Assembly: GCA_038025085.1 (NCBI GenBank)
Contig: CM076146.1
Coordinates: 14,246,001-14,310,000 of the forward strand
DNA: 64,000 nt
Reading direction: 5' to 3'
From: Tetragonia tetragonoides
Taxonomy: Eukaryota; Streptophyta; Magnoliopsida; Caryophyllales; Aizoaceae
Shown here: in pieces, positions 46,711 to 58,984 of the stretch
Layout: every line of letters starts with the position of its first letter
How positions within the stretch are numbered: position 1 is the stretch's first letter
Position numbers and translations under genes: made by a program
Notes under the pieces: model-generated
Databases searched by the model: none
What the model was told of the DNA's origin: nothing
What the model saw: the letters and a program-made list of their open reading frames with translations, nothing else

Positions 46711-49616
46711 TGTAATATACGAAAAATTTTAAACTTGTTTACTTGCTAATTAGTGCTAATAATTATGCCTTAGTGACTAATGACACTTAATTATCTTAAC
46801 TGTGCATGTTATACCTAAAGGGTATTATTTATTTATTTTGGTCAAGTTAGTACATGAATTTGGGTCTCAGTTTTGTGGGTTATTGTGTTCGGTTTTGTGG
46901 GCCGAAGCCCGGTTCTTTTTCTCTTCCAAACCCGAGCTCATTTGCACTTTCAATCTATCCAATTGTAACATCAAGAACCGTCTAGATTGGCCTAGAGAAA
47001 TTCAGATTTTTCCTTTGTTAATCCTTGGCCACCAAGTATTGTAAGTGCATAGTAATTCTTGAACATAGTCAAGCACACTTGGCAAATTCATTTGAGAATA
47101 ATAATGTAGCCAAAATCTTCATTGTAATGATTCATTTCTCTTCTCAAAACCTATTTGATCTAAGTTCACAAGTTATTGAATTTTTTTGTGCAAAAAGGCA
47201 ACCACAATATTTTCTTTTCTTCTCTCTCTAACCCGTTGCACATATACGAACAAAAATAATTATTTCTCTTCATTTTCTCACATAATCTATGCAAATTCTA
47301 AGTCCTTTGGAAGCCATTAGGGCTTGAGAAAGCTAAGACTATTCTCTAAAGTTTAAAGTAACAAAGTTTGAACACTTATTCCTTTACATATCCATTTCGG
47401 ATTGAGCTTTTATAATCACCTCTTGACTTTGTGTCTTTGTTGTTTTTCTCATAATCATTTTCGAACCAAGAACCTTTGGAGGATTTACAACAAACGTCGG
47501 ATCCCGGACCTTCAAGGCCGATTTAGGGGAAGATTACTAAGGTGTATAATCATATCTTTATTCCCCAAACTCTGTTCTAAATCACTTAAGAAAAATTGTG
47601 CATGAAAGATGACTTTGCTATAGTTTTAATAATTATTGTTGTGATGTTGTGTGAGTAAATCACCTAGAAGGATTAAGCTATAAAGAGTATGTTAATTGAT
47701 GTGTGATTTATGAGTTTCGGACCTATTTATGAATTAAGCTTGTTATTTTCGAAAGTATGTTTAAGATGAGAAGAAGCTAGATTAATTAAGTTATTTTCGG
47801 ACCTTATAAAGGTTAAGAGTGAGTTTGTAATAATTGCATGTTGAAGAATGATTATATAAATTAAGTTAGATTAATTATTGTTTATTTATTAATGATGGCC
47901 GAAAGTATTTAATGAAGGAAAGTATGTCTAATTAGTGGATCTATGAGTTTAAGCATGTATAAGTGATATGGGTGAAGTTTATATTATTTTCGAATAGTTG
48001 CATGTGAATTATACCTAGTAAAGTTGATTTATTAGTTAAGGGACGATTTTAGAAATAAGATATATGATTATGAGTTAAAGTATAAATTCAGAAAATTGTT
48101 TTGTTGGTGTTGCCTTGCTTGGCCGAATGCATGTATAAAAGAAACAAGAAGAGTGCTTTGAGTTTGGTTAGTTTCTGAGAAGTATTACTTAGATTATTAA
48201 TATAGAGAATTATTATTTATTATTAATAGGTGTTAAAGCCTAGAGACGAAAAGGATTAAACAATCTTATTAAGCGTTTTGGGAGCGTTTGTAAGTGTAAG
48301 TGCATGTCCATCACTTTCCCCTTGTCTATAACTATTTTCAAAAGTATGTGCTAAGTGCTAAATAATGTGAAACTATGTGCTAAGTGCTAAACATGAGAAT
48401 ATATGCTAAGTGCGAATTAAACATGTTATATCATGAGCTATGTGACGTATATGATATATTGAGCTATATGAGTATACATACGAAATGTGAAGAATGATGT
48501 ATGTGAGAAGTATACAGAAAATACAACAAAGTAATGAAAAGAAATAAGGAAGATAAATTCATTGAAATACTTATCTAAGATATTATAAAGCTACGTAAAG
48601 TATACGAGAAGTATAAGTGAAGGTATAAGAATGTTATACAGAAAGTAAGTACAGATATGTACGTATACAGAAAGTGTCAGAATTGACATAAAGAGAAAGT
48701 ATTGAGAATGTTCTGTTATGCAGATATGCATAAGTATGAGTATGAGATGAGATTGAGATTGTTCTTTGATTTGTGGTATGACCTTCAAAAGGGCCATTGG
48801 ACGGTTTCTGGAGTACACGTTGCACGCGCATTATATATATATACACACAGAATTATGATATGGCGATAGCCAGGGCGATAACTAGAAATGTGAATATGAT
48901 ATGAGGTGATCTCATACCAAGGGAAGTAAACTTGGTCGTGTATCTCCCATACCACCTAACAGTTTTACGAGAGCTAACATAATTCAGAAAAGATGAAAAG
49001 ACAGTAAAATACAGAAAAGACAGTGAAAGACAGAAAGACAATTCCTATAAAGGAGAACGTATCTAAGATACCATATGTGTATTATTATCTATATTAACTA
49101 CTATTACTATTATGAGTATTACTATCTGTTAAGTGCTATATGTATTTTAAAACATAAAACCTTCCATTTGACAAGGTGAAGTGTTTTTACTTAGTTTCCG
49201 CTAATTTTTCTGTTTTCAGTGATCTCCGCATATCCATATCTACACTTGCACGTGCATGTTGATGACGTGCAGTCGTTGGATGTTAATTTGGGACTAGTGT
49301 GATCGTGTTTTGAGGATACGCATGGCGTGGATTACGCTTCAGTTCTTTGTTATACTAAATGTTAAGCTTAGTATTGGTGTAACGATAATTTGGATAAAGA
49401 GGTTGTTTGTAAGATATTACTATTTCAATTAAGTTTATAAAATCGACTTTCGTTTTGGAGTTCAGTTCGTCTTTTTTCTTATTTCCGCTTTACCCCTTGC
49501 CTTGTGTTTGCCTTTGCGTGAGCACGGCGGTAGCGCTTTGGTTTTAGTACCACAGTTGGGTTATTTAATATTGTTTCCGCACTCTGATTAAGTGGTATTA
49601 AAATTGGGGCATTACA
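46711..49616 (+). repeat. gypsy-2 3' LTR
   Basis: 2906 bp, TGTAATATACG to GGGGCATTACA, followed by the ACAAG duplication. It lacks the MITE carried by the 5' LTR. Confidence 0.93.
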
Positions 49617-51557
49617 ACAAGTACCTCTCCATGGGGGGAGGGTAACTCTTTTAAATTCTGTCTTAACAAGCTTGTCATTGTTTTACTTCTCCCTTTACAA
49701 AGCTCCTCAAGGGGTCTTCAACCAGCTTTAAAGCATTGAAAGACAATTTTTTTGGGGTAATCAAGAAGGCTCAAAATGTATTAGTTGGGTAGCGTGGAAA
49801 AAAGTAGTCAATTCAAAAGATGATGGTGGTCTAGGCATTGCAGACCTACGAGCCAAAAACTTAGCCCTTTTAGCTAAATGGTGATGGAGGTACGGCACTG
49901 AAACTACAGAAAAATACAGGCTTGATCCGCAAGCATGGTTGCCAAAAGAATCCTCCAATGCTTCTTCTTCTATCTGGAAAAGCATAGTTAACATAGGCGT
50001 GGCAAATGCAGCAGCAACATCCATTCTTCATCAAGGTTTCAGAATGAAGCTTGGTAATGGAACAAGGATTTTGTTTTGGACAAATGTTTGGTTAATTGAT
50101 CAAAGTTTAAAAGAGAAATTCCCAAGGTTGTATATGCTATGTGTTAACAAGAATGCTTGTGTGGCTGACATGGGTGAATGGATCAATCAAGAATGGCAGT
50201 GGATTTTCAATTATAGAAGGGCCTTAAGAATCTGGGAGACAGAGCAACACCAAGCGTTGCTAAGGGAGCTAACAGGAGTATTTATCAACCCTTCAAAAGA
50301 AGATGGGTTAGTTTGGAAGTTCAACGATCATGGGAACTTTTCTGTTAAAGATTGCTACAACAATTTGATGAGTCTAGAAGCTGGAAGCACATGGAACTTA
50401 GCAGATATCATATGGAACTCTTCGGTCTCACAAAAAGTTCAAGTTTTTGTTTGGCAGGTTATGCAAGACAAGGTGGCCACAAAAGATAACTTACGCAAAC
50501 GGGGAGTCCCTCTTGATGATGACAACATGAAATGCCACTTCTGCCACAATGCACCAGAGTCTCAAAACCACCTTTTTCTGTCTTATCCCAAAACAAATCA
50601 TATATAGTACTTAGTTCATCAGTGGTGGAATATTAGCTACTGTCTGCCAAATGATTTCCAGCAGCTAGCTCAATAGTGGGAATGCTTTTGCAAGAACACA
50701 ACCTTGGGTCAAGCTTGGATGACTATTTTTATGGGGACACTTTGGTCTGTATGGCTAGCTCGAAATCAACACTGCTTTCATGATAAAATCATTTCTGTCG
50801 GGGAACTTTTAGACTTGATCAAAATGAGAACCTGGTGGCTTCAAGCTAAATTCATCATCTCCTCTGCAGACTTTCATCATTAGGAATCAAACCCGTGGGA
50901 CATGGTCGTTGCTCGAAGAAATCATCAACATCAGCGATTAAACATAGATAATACCACATGGAAAGCACCTCCCTCAGGTTGGTTGAAAATTAATTCAGAT
51001 GGTTCTGCTATGGGGAAGCCTGGACCAGCTGGTTGTGGTGGTATTATTAGAGATGAATATGCAGAAATTCATGGAGTTTTTTCGGTTGACCTCGTTTGCA
51101 TGGATTCTAACCAAGATGAACTCATGGGCGTTTACTATGGCTTGACCATGATCACAGAAAAGACAGATTGGAGACAATTCAAGATTTCCTTGGAAAGCTA
51201 CTCTGTTATTGTTGTCACATGGATCACAAATGACAAACAGAGACCATGGGCATTGTGGAAAACTTTCCAATCTATTGATCACATCATTAGCAGGCTTGCA
51301 GCATTTCAAATTACTTACATAATTCGTGAACAAAATTCTGAAGCAGACCTACTAGCTAGGAAGGGAGTTGACAGAGGGAGTACTTTATACGCATGGATGT
51401 AAATCTGAATATATACATTTTCTTGTATAGTCATAGACAGCAGTATATTTGTATAAAGATGAGGGCTCTAACGGGCTCTAGGATTGTATCACGTTGATTT
51501 TTTTGGCAATAAGTTGCCTAATAAAATTTTATTTCGCTGTGCAAAAAAAAAAAAAAA
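49617..51557 (+). pseudogene. LINE-A C-terminal part: zf-RVT and RNase H
   Basis: Resumes at YLSMGGR, with a one-base deletion shortly after. It continues with DDGGLGIADLRAKNLALLAK and SILHQGFRMKLGNGTRILFW. The zf-RVT domain (KDCYNNLMSLEAGSTW, VQVFVWQVMQDKVATKDNL, CHFCHNAPESQNHLF) ends at a stop near 50607. RNase H (50902-51402) has PPSGWLKINSDGSAMGKPGP, NQDELMGVYYG and EADLLARKG; a central ESYS stands where the family has ESDS, so a catalytic acid is lost. The 3' untranslated end has an AATAAAATTTTATTT signal and a 15-A tail. Confidence 0.9.
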
Positions 51558-51572
51558 AGATAACTTGCTCAA
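51558..51572. repeat. Target-site duplication of LINE-A (right copy)
   Basis: AGATAACTTGCTCAA following the LINE-A poly(A) tail; partner of 18300-18314. Sequence just after it continues LINE-D on the minus strand, roughly VIQTYLSKLSVLP, to about 51620. Confidence 0.9.
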
Positions 51573-51619
51573 GTATGTTTGGATCACATATATCACTTAT
51601 TTTATAAATCCCTCTTAAT

Positions 51620-53787
51620 AGGATATGCAACAACAAGAGCTTTGTGCCTCTTTCAATGACATTAACATGAAAAAGCTCTGTTTGAGATCCCAGATGAGCC
51701 CAGATGACTTTTCATCTCGTTTTTTCAAAGCTGTCTGGGAGGTAATCTCACCACTTTTTTGCACAGCTGTTATACTACCATTGTTTCATTGATTGCTAAA
51801 TAAACTAATCCTGCTACTATGGTTGGTTATCGACTCATTGCTTGCTGTAATATGGTCTATAAGGTCATAACTAAGCTACTCACTGAAAGATTGAAGTAGG
51901 TTGTAAATGTCATTGTGGAAAAAGAGCAGGCTAGTTTCATTCCTAGTAGGAGTGTTAGTCGAAACATTCTTATTGCTCATGAGATAGTCCCGTTGTATGG
52001 TAGAAAGCACGTATCCCCAAGGGCTATGATCAAGATCAATATAAAAAAAGCAAATGACACAGTCAGCTGGGCTTATTTGAAGAAACTGTTGGTAGCTTTT
52101 GGTTTCCCCTTGTGCTTTGTTGAGAGGATAATAATTTGTGTGTAAACGGCCCGATTCACCTTTAATATCAATGGGTCTGCAGAAGGCTGATATTTTAAAG
52201 GGGAGTGTGGCCTTAGACAAGGGTACCCAATGTCCCCTTATCTTTTTGTATTGTATGGAGGGACTATCTAGGATGCTTAGACCTCTAATTCATTCACCTT
52301 CTTTTAATGCACATCCAAAATGTGGGAGGATTGATCTTAATCGATCACATTATTTTTGTCGACGACCTACTTATTTTTACAAGAGGTGATCAAATGTTTG
52401 GAATGTCTGCTATCAAGGTATTTGATGAGTTTGCTGGGTTTTCTGGTCCGTGTGGAAATGAGTCGAAATGCTGCATATATTTTGTTGGTGTGAGAGATTC
52501 TGTAAAGCTTCTGATTCTAGAAAAGACCACGTTAAGTGAAGGTGCACTTCGTTTCTGCTATCTTGGTATTAGTCTTTCTTCTCCTAGACTCACTAAATCC
52601 CTTTGCAGACCTCTGTCGGAGAAAATTTACCAGAAAATAAGTCATTGGGCTAGTCAGTTATTGAGCTGCGCTGGGAGAGTCAGTTGATCAACTCCATAGT
52701 GTTTTCAACTCAAGTGTACTGGACTACTGTTTTTATGCTCCCTAAGAAAGTCATTTATGACATTGAAGCTTTGTGTAGGAAATTTTTGTGGGGGAAAATG
52801 CAGCAAAACAGGTTCTTAGCCCTTGTAAGTTGGTATTCTATATGTCAACCTAAAGCTAAAGGTGGGCTGAATGTCAAAAGCTTAGCTGAGTGGAACCTTG
52901 CTGCTAGTTGTAAAATGTTTTGGTGGGTATGTAGTACATGGGATGATGTTTGGTTGACATGGGTTTATGAATATCTTTTGAAGCATAGTAATATATGGCT
53001 GGTGCAGATAAAACAAACTTCATCTTGGATATGGAGGAAGCTATTGTAAACTAGAGATTTCTAGGTTAATAGATTTGGCTCATGTTATGCAGTTAAAGAG
53101 TTTCTCTCAAAACTGTATGTGTACTGGCAGGTTCAAAATGGCTAAAGCCTATAACAATTTCATTGAAGATGGGACGAGGAAGAGGTGGACTAGAGTTGTA
53201 TGGGAGCCTGTGGCTCGGCCTCGCCATAGTTTTATTGCTTGGATATGACTTGCAACAATAAGCTGCTTACTAAAGTGCAACTAGTCCGATCCACATAGGG
53301 ATGCAAGTGGATACACAGTGTAGCATGTGCGATCTTTTACCTAAAGATTGTGCTCACTTGTTCTTTCAGTGTGATATCTCCATGTTAGTTTGGAAAGCTC
53401 TGCTGAAATGGATGGGCATTAGGAGAAGGCCACTGAGTTTTCAGCATTAATGAAAATGGTTCACAGATAAATGTAGCTCTAGTAAATTTAAAAGGGTTGT
53501 TTTTGTTTCCACCTTATACGAACTATAGGGTGGAAGGTATCACAGGGTTTTTTGTAATAAGGTTAGAGACCATACGACAATTATTAGGCAAGTATAAATA
53601 GGTGCGTGTGTGTGCCCACTTTATTCACCAATATGGTGATAAAGCTCTAGAGTTATTATATAGCTTGTAATAGGAATGTTTTTCTTAGGTAGTATGCCCC
53701 GGTGCTAGCTTGTAATCTTTATTTGGAAGGTACTTCGTTAGCATTCCTTTGACGAGTGGAATATGTTGACCATATTCCGAAAAAAAA
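51620..53787 (+). pseudogene. LINE-B, L1-type, 5'-truncated
   Basis: A third LINE, distinct from LINE-A. It starts in the reverse transcriptase N-terminus (SSRFFKAVWEVI), continues with YRLIACCNMVYKVITKLL, EKEQASFIPSRSVSRNIL, INIKKANDTVSWAYLKKLL, CMEGLSRMLRPLIHSPSF, and the catalytic DHIIFVDDLLIFTRGD near 52350. Then WYSICQPKAKGGLNVKSLAE and a zf-RVT domain (AKAYNNFIEDGT, RHSFIAWI). It ends at an A-run at 53780-53787. About eight stops or frameshifts. Its start coincides with the end of LINE-D; I could not find its target-site duplication. Confidence 0.85.
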
Positions 53788-53834
53788 TGTCAAGTACCCA
53801 AAAGAATAAGAAAAAAAAAAGTAGAAAGAAGCAT

Positions 53835-54553
53835 TCAAGAATTAATTATAAGCGTGGGACCCCTGTATTGTACTTTATTAAGACCTCTTTGCCGTTCTCT
53901 CTCTTTTTTTCTCTCAAAGAAACCCTAGCCTCTTTTCCTCTTTGAGTCATATTGGGGCTACCACCGGCATTTTTTCCGGTGGTTAGCCCTTTCGTGGTTG
54001 TTTCTTTGCTTTCGATCTAATTTTTTAGTTTGTTTTTCTTTATGATTAGTAATAAACTCTCCTTTAGTGAGAGATTGTGGAGTACTCCGCGTTCGTCGGA
54101 GGGTTGTAGAATTTATGTTTTTGGGTTCAGTTTGATGAATCAAGAAGACAAGTTCAATCTACTATGGCAAGGGAATTTGTTCTTCCAAATAGCTGCAACA
54201 CGTTTCGTGCTTACTTCCGATCGTAGGGAAAAGGCGGTGGCCTCCCGTTTACTGTAACCTATTTTTTGCTATATCAAGGCATTTTCAATTATCGACGAAG
54301 CTGATCAAGACACCGATTTCTAGCAGTGATGTTTGGATTGGTAGTTACTTATCGACGGAGCCGATCAAGACACCGATTTCAAGCAGTGATGGTGAGATTC
54401 ATATTCATCTTGTTATGTTAGATTTATACTTGCTTATGTTAGATTTATACTTGCTTATGTTAGATCTATATTTGTTTAGAGATATTCATCATTGTAGATG
54501 CCGGATGGCTTTTTATGAATGAATGAGTTCTCTTTTCTTCAAAAAAAAAAAAA
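53835..54553 (+). mobile_element. Short LINE-derived retroposon
   Basis: The tail GATGCCGGATGGCTTTTTAT followed by GAATGAATGAG and a 13-A run (54541-54553) is the usual end of plant L1 elements. The rest is 5'-untranslated-like (CT-rich, 53890-53945) plus a short unrecognised frame at 54030-54257. No reverse transcriptase. A 61-bp block at 54279 is repeated at 54340, and a 21-bp TTATACTTGCTTATGTTAGAT unit occurs about three times (54417-54470). A weak AGAAGCAT match at 53827 and 54558 may be the target-site duplication. Confidence 0.5.
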
Positions 54554-54703
54554 CAGAAGAAGCATGGCACCCTTATCTTTCCTCCTGCTCATAACATTAA
54601 GCATCATTCAATCCCAACAATATTACTACACAATATAACAAAATCACTTGTTAGTGAACCAATGGTCATAACTCACAACTCATAGAACCTAACTCTTAAC
54701 TAA

Positions 54704-54890
54704 GGATATGTGGTTGAGTGGTAGGAACTTATCCATCTTTAACCAAGGTCGAGGGTTCGAATCTCGACTTAGACAACTTTAAATTCATTGGCCAACTGTC
54801 CCACCCTTTGAGATGCCTACAAACCAGCGCGGGTATATAATCACCGTGATCGAACGTGGATACCCTTGGTTGTCCAAATAAATAAAACCC
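54704..54890 (+). mobile_element. tRNA-derived SINE
   Basis: An A box TGGTTGAGTGGT (54711-54722) and a B box GGGTTCGAATCT (54753-54764) at tRNA-like spacing form an internal RNA polymerase III promoter. They are followed by an unrelated body and a short A/T-rich end (CCAAATAAATAAAACCC). The tRNA-like part cannot fold as a full tRNA, so this is a SINE head and not a functional tRNA gene. It would have been mobilised by LINE enzymes. Confidence 0.7.
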
Positions 54891-55453
54891 AACTCCTACC
54901 TTTCTAAATAATGACTCCAATGAGTTGGTTTCATATAAGACTATGGGTGTGTTCTTTTCCACTGATTGAACCTTACCCAATTACTGAAAATCAGTGACAA
55001 AATTTTACCCAATAAATAAGAATCAGTGACAGAACCGTACCCAATCCAATGCGTCTTCACTACACCCTAATGTAGCTATATAGGCTGCACCCACCCTGCC
55101 ACGACAGTTAACAACAAAAAAAAAAAACAGCGCTTAACCCCCCCAAAAAAAAATTCGTTTAAACACAGAAACCTATCGCGAATTTTTTTTTCTCTCTCTC
55201 CCTCCCTTCCTCTCTCCTCCATAAACGTTCCTCCATTAATGTTCCTCCCTCAAGCTTCAATTCAATGCAAATCAAAGCTTCAATTCATTACAAACATATT
55301 AACAAATTCGAAGGAATTCCAAGAAAATTCGAAGCATAGGTATGAATTAGGTTTCAATTTTGTTTCAATTTTTTTTTCATGCGAAGGAATTTGAATTTTG
55401 TTTTTCGATTTTGACAAAATCATCTTCATGAATGCAGTCTTACAAATCTAATA
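54891..55453. other. Non-coding upstream region of the FAR1-like gene
   Basis: It contains GGGTGTGTTCTTTTCC (54947-54962), which resembles a MITE terminus without a visible partner, and repeated AATCAGTGACA motifs (54990-55040). A CT-rich stretch (55189-55220) and GTTCCTCC repeats look like a 5' untranslated region of the downstream gene. Confidence 0.4.
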
Positions 55454-55734
55454 ATGTCAAACAGAATCACTGCGGTTCATTTATCTCTGAGTACTGATCA
55501 ACATCAACATGAAAACAAAATCTGTAAGTCTCTTTTTTTTATCACTTTTTTCTCGCACTTCACTTGTGATCTTCCTTATCTTTTAAAAGTTTGTGCTGAG
55601 GGAGATAATGTATAAAAATTTCATTGATTATGCAACTAATTTTTGTGTGGTTCTTGGTGCTTGATTGTTTATATGTGTGCTTCATATTCATTACACTGGT
55701 TACTTCATCATAAACAAGCTACTAAATCATCACT

Positions 55735-55985
55735 AAGTTGAAAAATAAACCAGCACTTCATTATCAATGAACTAGTGCTTCATTAAAAAAAAGTACTACA
55801 GTTCTTTAAACCAGAACTTCATCAACAATGAACTATTTCATTAAAAATGAACTAATACTTCATTAGCAATAATCTAGTACTTCATTAACAATGAACTATT
55901 ACTTCATTAACAATGAAACAGTACTTCATTAACAATTAACTAGTACTTCATTAACAATGAACCAGCACTTCATTCTCCAAAACGA
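55735..55985 (+). repeat. Minisatellite in FAR1-like intron 1
   Basis: About ten degenerate units of the type ACTTCATTAACAATGAACTAGT (about 22 bp) within intron 1. Units contain the palindrome-like TTCATT....AATGAA, so each can form a small hairpin. Confidence 0.85.
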
Positions 55986-56065
55986 CATTCATGAAGTTGA
56001 CTGCATAGTCATATGATTGTTTGGATATCTTAATTGTGTTCTTTTTTACTCCCTTCCTTTCCTTC

Positions 56066-56150
56066 CACTTCATTTGCAACAAGGCACCACTTCATTTGCC
56101 ACAATGCACTTGCAACAAGGCACCATTTCATTTGCACCAAGGCAACACTT
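56066..56150 (+). repeat. Second CACTTCATT-type repeat in intron 1
   Basis: Three to four units of CACTTCATTTGCAACAAGG (about 20-22 bp), related to the first array by the CACTTCATT core. Confidence 0.7.
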
Positions 56151-58984
56151 TCTAACAATTAACCAGGATTAAATTCAAAATAAGTTACAAAATTGACTGC
56201 ATGACTTCAAAAACATTGTATCAGCATTTCATTTGGTATTCATTTTTCTTTTCATTTTATAACATTCTTTCTATATATACATGTTGTAAAAACTCACTTT
56301 ACACAATAGCTTTTAAAATAAATTCTATAGTCATTTTTCTTTCCCTTTTTTTAGAAGCTCTTGAAGCAACAACAAGCTCAATAATTGTAGATGAAGCTGA
56401 AGAGTCAGAGTTAATGGGGAAGGTAGTGAAATCGGACGAGGAAGCTTACAATATGTACAACGAGTATGCATTTAGGATGGGATTTAGCATTAGAAGAAAT
56501 AAGCAAAGTCTAAGAGCTGATGGCGTAAGTTTAGCTATGAAGGAATACTGCTGCCAAAAGGCTGGAAAGAAGGACAACAAAAAGGAAAAAACCAGAACAT
56601 ACACAAGAAGTGATATCCGCACTAATTGCAAAGCAATGATATATCTTGACATTGACAAGGATGGTATATGGACAGTCACACGACATAATATGCAGCACCA
56701 CCATCCACTTGTTAGCCAAGAAAAATGACATCTTTTGCGGTCTCATAGGAATCTAACTTCCGCACAGTTGAAGTTCTTGAAAATGTTAAAGAAAAGTGGC
56801 ATAGGCATTGCAGACACCATAAGATTATTGACATATGAATATGGGGGTTCACCTATGGTGGGTTTCACTTCCAAGGATGCCTACAATGCATTGGCAGAAG
56901 AGGATGATAGCAACCAACATGGATGTGACGCCAATGCCTTAATAGAGATTTTCAAGAACAGGAAAGCAAATGAAGTAGATTTTTATTATGACTTTGAAGT
57001 TGACAAAAGCGGGAAAATTTGTAGCTTTTATTGGCTAGATGGGGAAAAGAAAGAAGACTATAATAAGTTTGGTGATTTGTTGGTCCATGATACAACTTAT
57101 CGGACAAACAAATATGACATGATTTGTGGTCCTTTTGTGGGTGTGAACCACCACACTAACAACATTATGTTTGTGGTTGGATTCCTAATGAATGAGAGGA
57201 CAGAGTCTTTTATTTGGTTGTTTAAGACGTTTTTAGACTCCACGGGGGGCAAAACATCAACAAAATCATGACAGACCAATCGGGAGCAATGTCGACTGGA
57301 ATCAGAAGTGTGTTTTCTAAATCAAAGCACAGGTTATGCACATGGCATATAACAGAAAATGCAAAAGACAAAATCAGAGGTTTGATGAATCGTGAAGGCT
57401 TTGGTATATTGTTCAACCAGTTGTTGAAATATTGTTATACAGAAGCTGAGTTCAACTTCTATTAGGAAAGGTAGGTCTTAGTGTTTATATTGTCATGCAA
57501 TGTTATAGTAGTCATAAATCTTTATTGTTTTCTTGCTTCAAAATCATCACTTAACATGTAGAAATTCATTAGTTGAAAGCTGTAGAAGTATAAGTTACTA
57601 ACCTTATTTTCTTTATTGATCTTCTAAAGATTGATCAATGAGTTCAAGTGTGCTAAAAATCCATGGATAAATAAGTTCTATGAATCCAGAAAAAAAAATG
57701 GTGCCCTGCATTCACCAAGGAGTCATTCTCGGGTGGAGTTTTGTCATCGCAACGGAGTGAAACAACAAATCGTTCTGTTTCTCACCGGCTGACTAAAACT
57801 TGTGGACTATGTGACTTCTACAAGTGTTTTACACAAGTAATGTCTGAGTGGAGAAGTAAGGAAAACAAAAAGAATCATTCTACCTCATATGGAGATGTGG
57901 AGATGGCTTTCAGGCATGCAAGCATTTTAACACATGCAAGAAGTGTATACACACATGATGGGTACAAACTATTTGAAGAGAAGTTCAAAGAGTCAACAGG
58001 ATGCTACCAAACTCTAATCAAATGTGAAGGTCCTGTAACAACCTACCATGTGGGGCAGAAAAAAACTGACCACTTTCGACATGAAGTGGTCATGAATCAC
58101 CAAACACACTTCGCATCCTGCACTTGCAATATGGTTTCTGAAGTTAGTATTCTGTGCTTTCATATTCTGGGGATCTTCAACATACATTGCATAGATAAAA
58201 TTCCCCCTCTTTACATCAAAAAGAAATGGACAAAGGAGCCAAAGAAAAGTAGAGATGATGTAACCATGGAAAGGCAAACCAATAGTAATGTGGCAGTCAA
58301 CAATGGTATAGTGGATGCATCTATTTGGAGAACACAAATGATTAGAAAGTTCAACACTTTGATCTCGTCAAGTGATTCAAACACCAAAGCTCGCCATGAA
58401 TGTGAAGAAGGTTTCAATAAAAGACACTGAAAGTAAAAGTTACCCTTTACCAACTAACGAAATTGTAAAACATTTCATATACATCATTGCTTCAAAAGAA
58501 GGAAAATGAATACTCACATGTAATTTCATCCGAAAATCAAATGCCTCTTATTTACTCATTTATTACTTGACTTGACTCTTTTTATTTATTTAGGACTCTG
58601 TTACCTCAGTGGTTGGCCATGGCTATTTCGCACATCCCGTTGGAGGAGGTTCATCCAAGATTTCAGTTATACCCCCAAATCAAGATGCCACTGATCCAAT
58701 CGTAGCAAGTGCTCACAATTTCTTGTCGACCAATCCTATGATGTTTTCTGGTCTAACCATTCAAGAGATATCAAGGATTGCTCCAACAACTCAAGAGACA
58801 TCAACTACTACTACTAAGCAATAAAAGAGTGATAGAGATACCTTTAGCATTATACTTTTAATATAGATTGAACTTCCTTTTATTATGTATGTCCGAATTC
58901 AACGGTTTTGTAATACATTGGATCATTGTAATACATTGGATCATAGCTAAATACTATTTGATGAGTTATGCTCTATTGGAAATT

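Larger units (their letters stand above)
37261..49616 (+). mobile_element. gypsy-2, Tekay-like chromovirus
   Basis: 12356 bp with long LTRs (3237 and 2906 bp) and a perfect 5-bp target-site duplication ACAAG (37256-37260 and 49617-49621). The order matches gypsy-1: LTR, primer-binding site, extra upstream frame, gag-pol with integrase and a chromodomain-like tail, polypurine tract, LTR. LTR sequence is unrelated to that of gypsy-1. The size difference between the LTRs is mostly a MITE in the 5' copy. It sits in LINE-A, downstream of gypsy-1. Confidence 0.95.
18315..51557 (+). mobile_element. LINE-A, L1-type, 5'-truncated and split by two gypsy elements
   Basis: Removing gypsy-1 and gypsy-2 leaves about 3.0 kb: 18315-18568, 36448-37260 and 49622-51557. 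It encodes in order the N-terminal part of reverse transcriptase, the catalytic palm, zf-RVT and an RNase H domain, and ends with a 15-A tail at 51543-51557. The flanking 14-15 bp duplication shows it inserted by target-primed reverse transcription. The endonuclease and ORF1 are missing because copying stopped early. It inserted into LINE-D on the opposite strand. Confidence 0.9.
55454..58824 (+). pseudogene. FAR1-related (FRS/MULE transposase-like) gene, decayed
   Basis: Proposed exon 1 starts at ATG 55454 and ends at 55523 before GTAAGT. Intron 1 ends near 56357; a TCT codon is then restored. Exon 2 encodes the FAR1 DNA-binding domain (EEAYNMYNEYAFRMGFSIRR; WTVTRHNMQHHHPLV), then the MULE transposase domain (VDFYYDFEVDKSGKI; LLVHDTTYRTNKYDM; PFVGVNHHTNNI; MTDQSGAMSTGIRSVF; HRLCTWHITENAKDKI). 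A stop at 56726 replaces a likely Arg codon, a frameshift lies near 57250 and a stop at 57463 replaces a likely Trp. A second intron spans about 57472-57628. The next exon has SSQRSETTNRSVS and a SWIM zinc finger (CTCN, then CFH, near 58110). A last exon from about 58594 ends at TAA 58824. FAR1 proteins are phytochrome-A pathway transcription factors derived from Mutator-like transposases. No terminal inverted repeats were found, so domesticated-gene copy and transposon remain open. Confidence 0.75.

Noticed and set aside
37261..49616. gypsy-2 as an intact, active element
   Set aside because: Reverse transcriptase is largely open, but gag, protease, RNase H and integrase carry stops or frameshifts and the primer-binding site is degenerate.
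54704..54780. Functional tRNA gene
   Set aside because: A and B boxes are present but acceptor pairing and anticodon structure are not convincing, and a SINE body follows.
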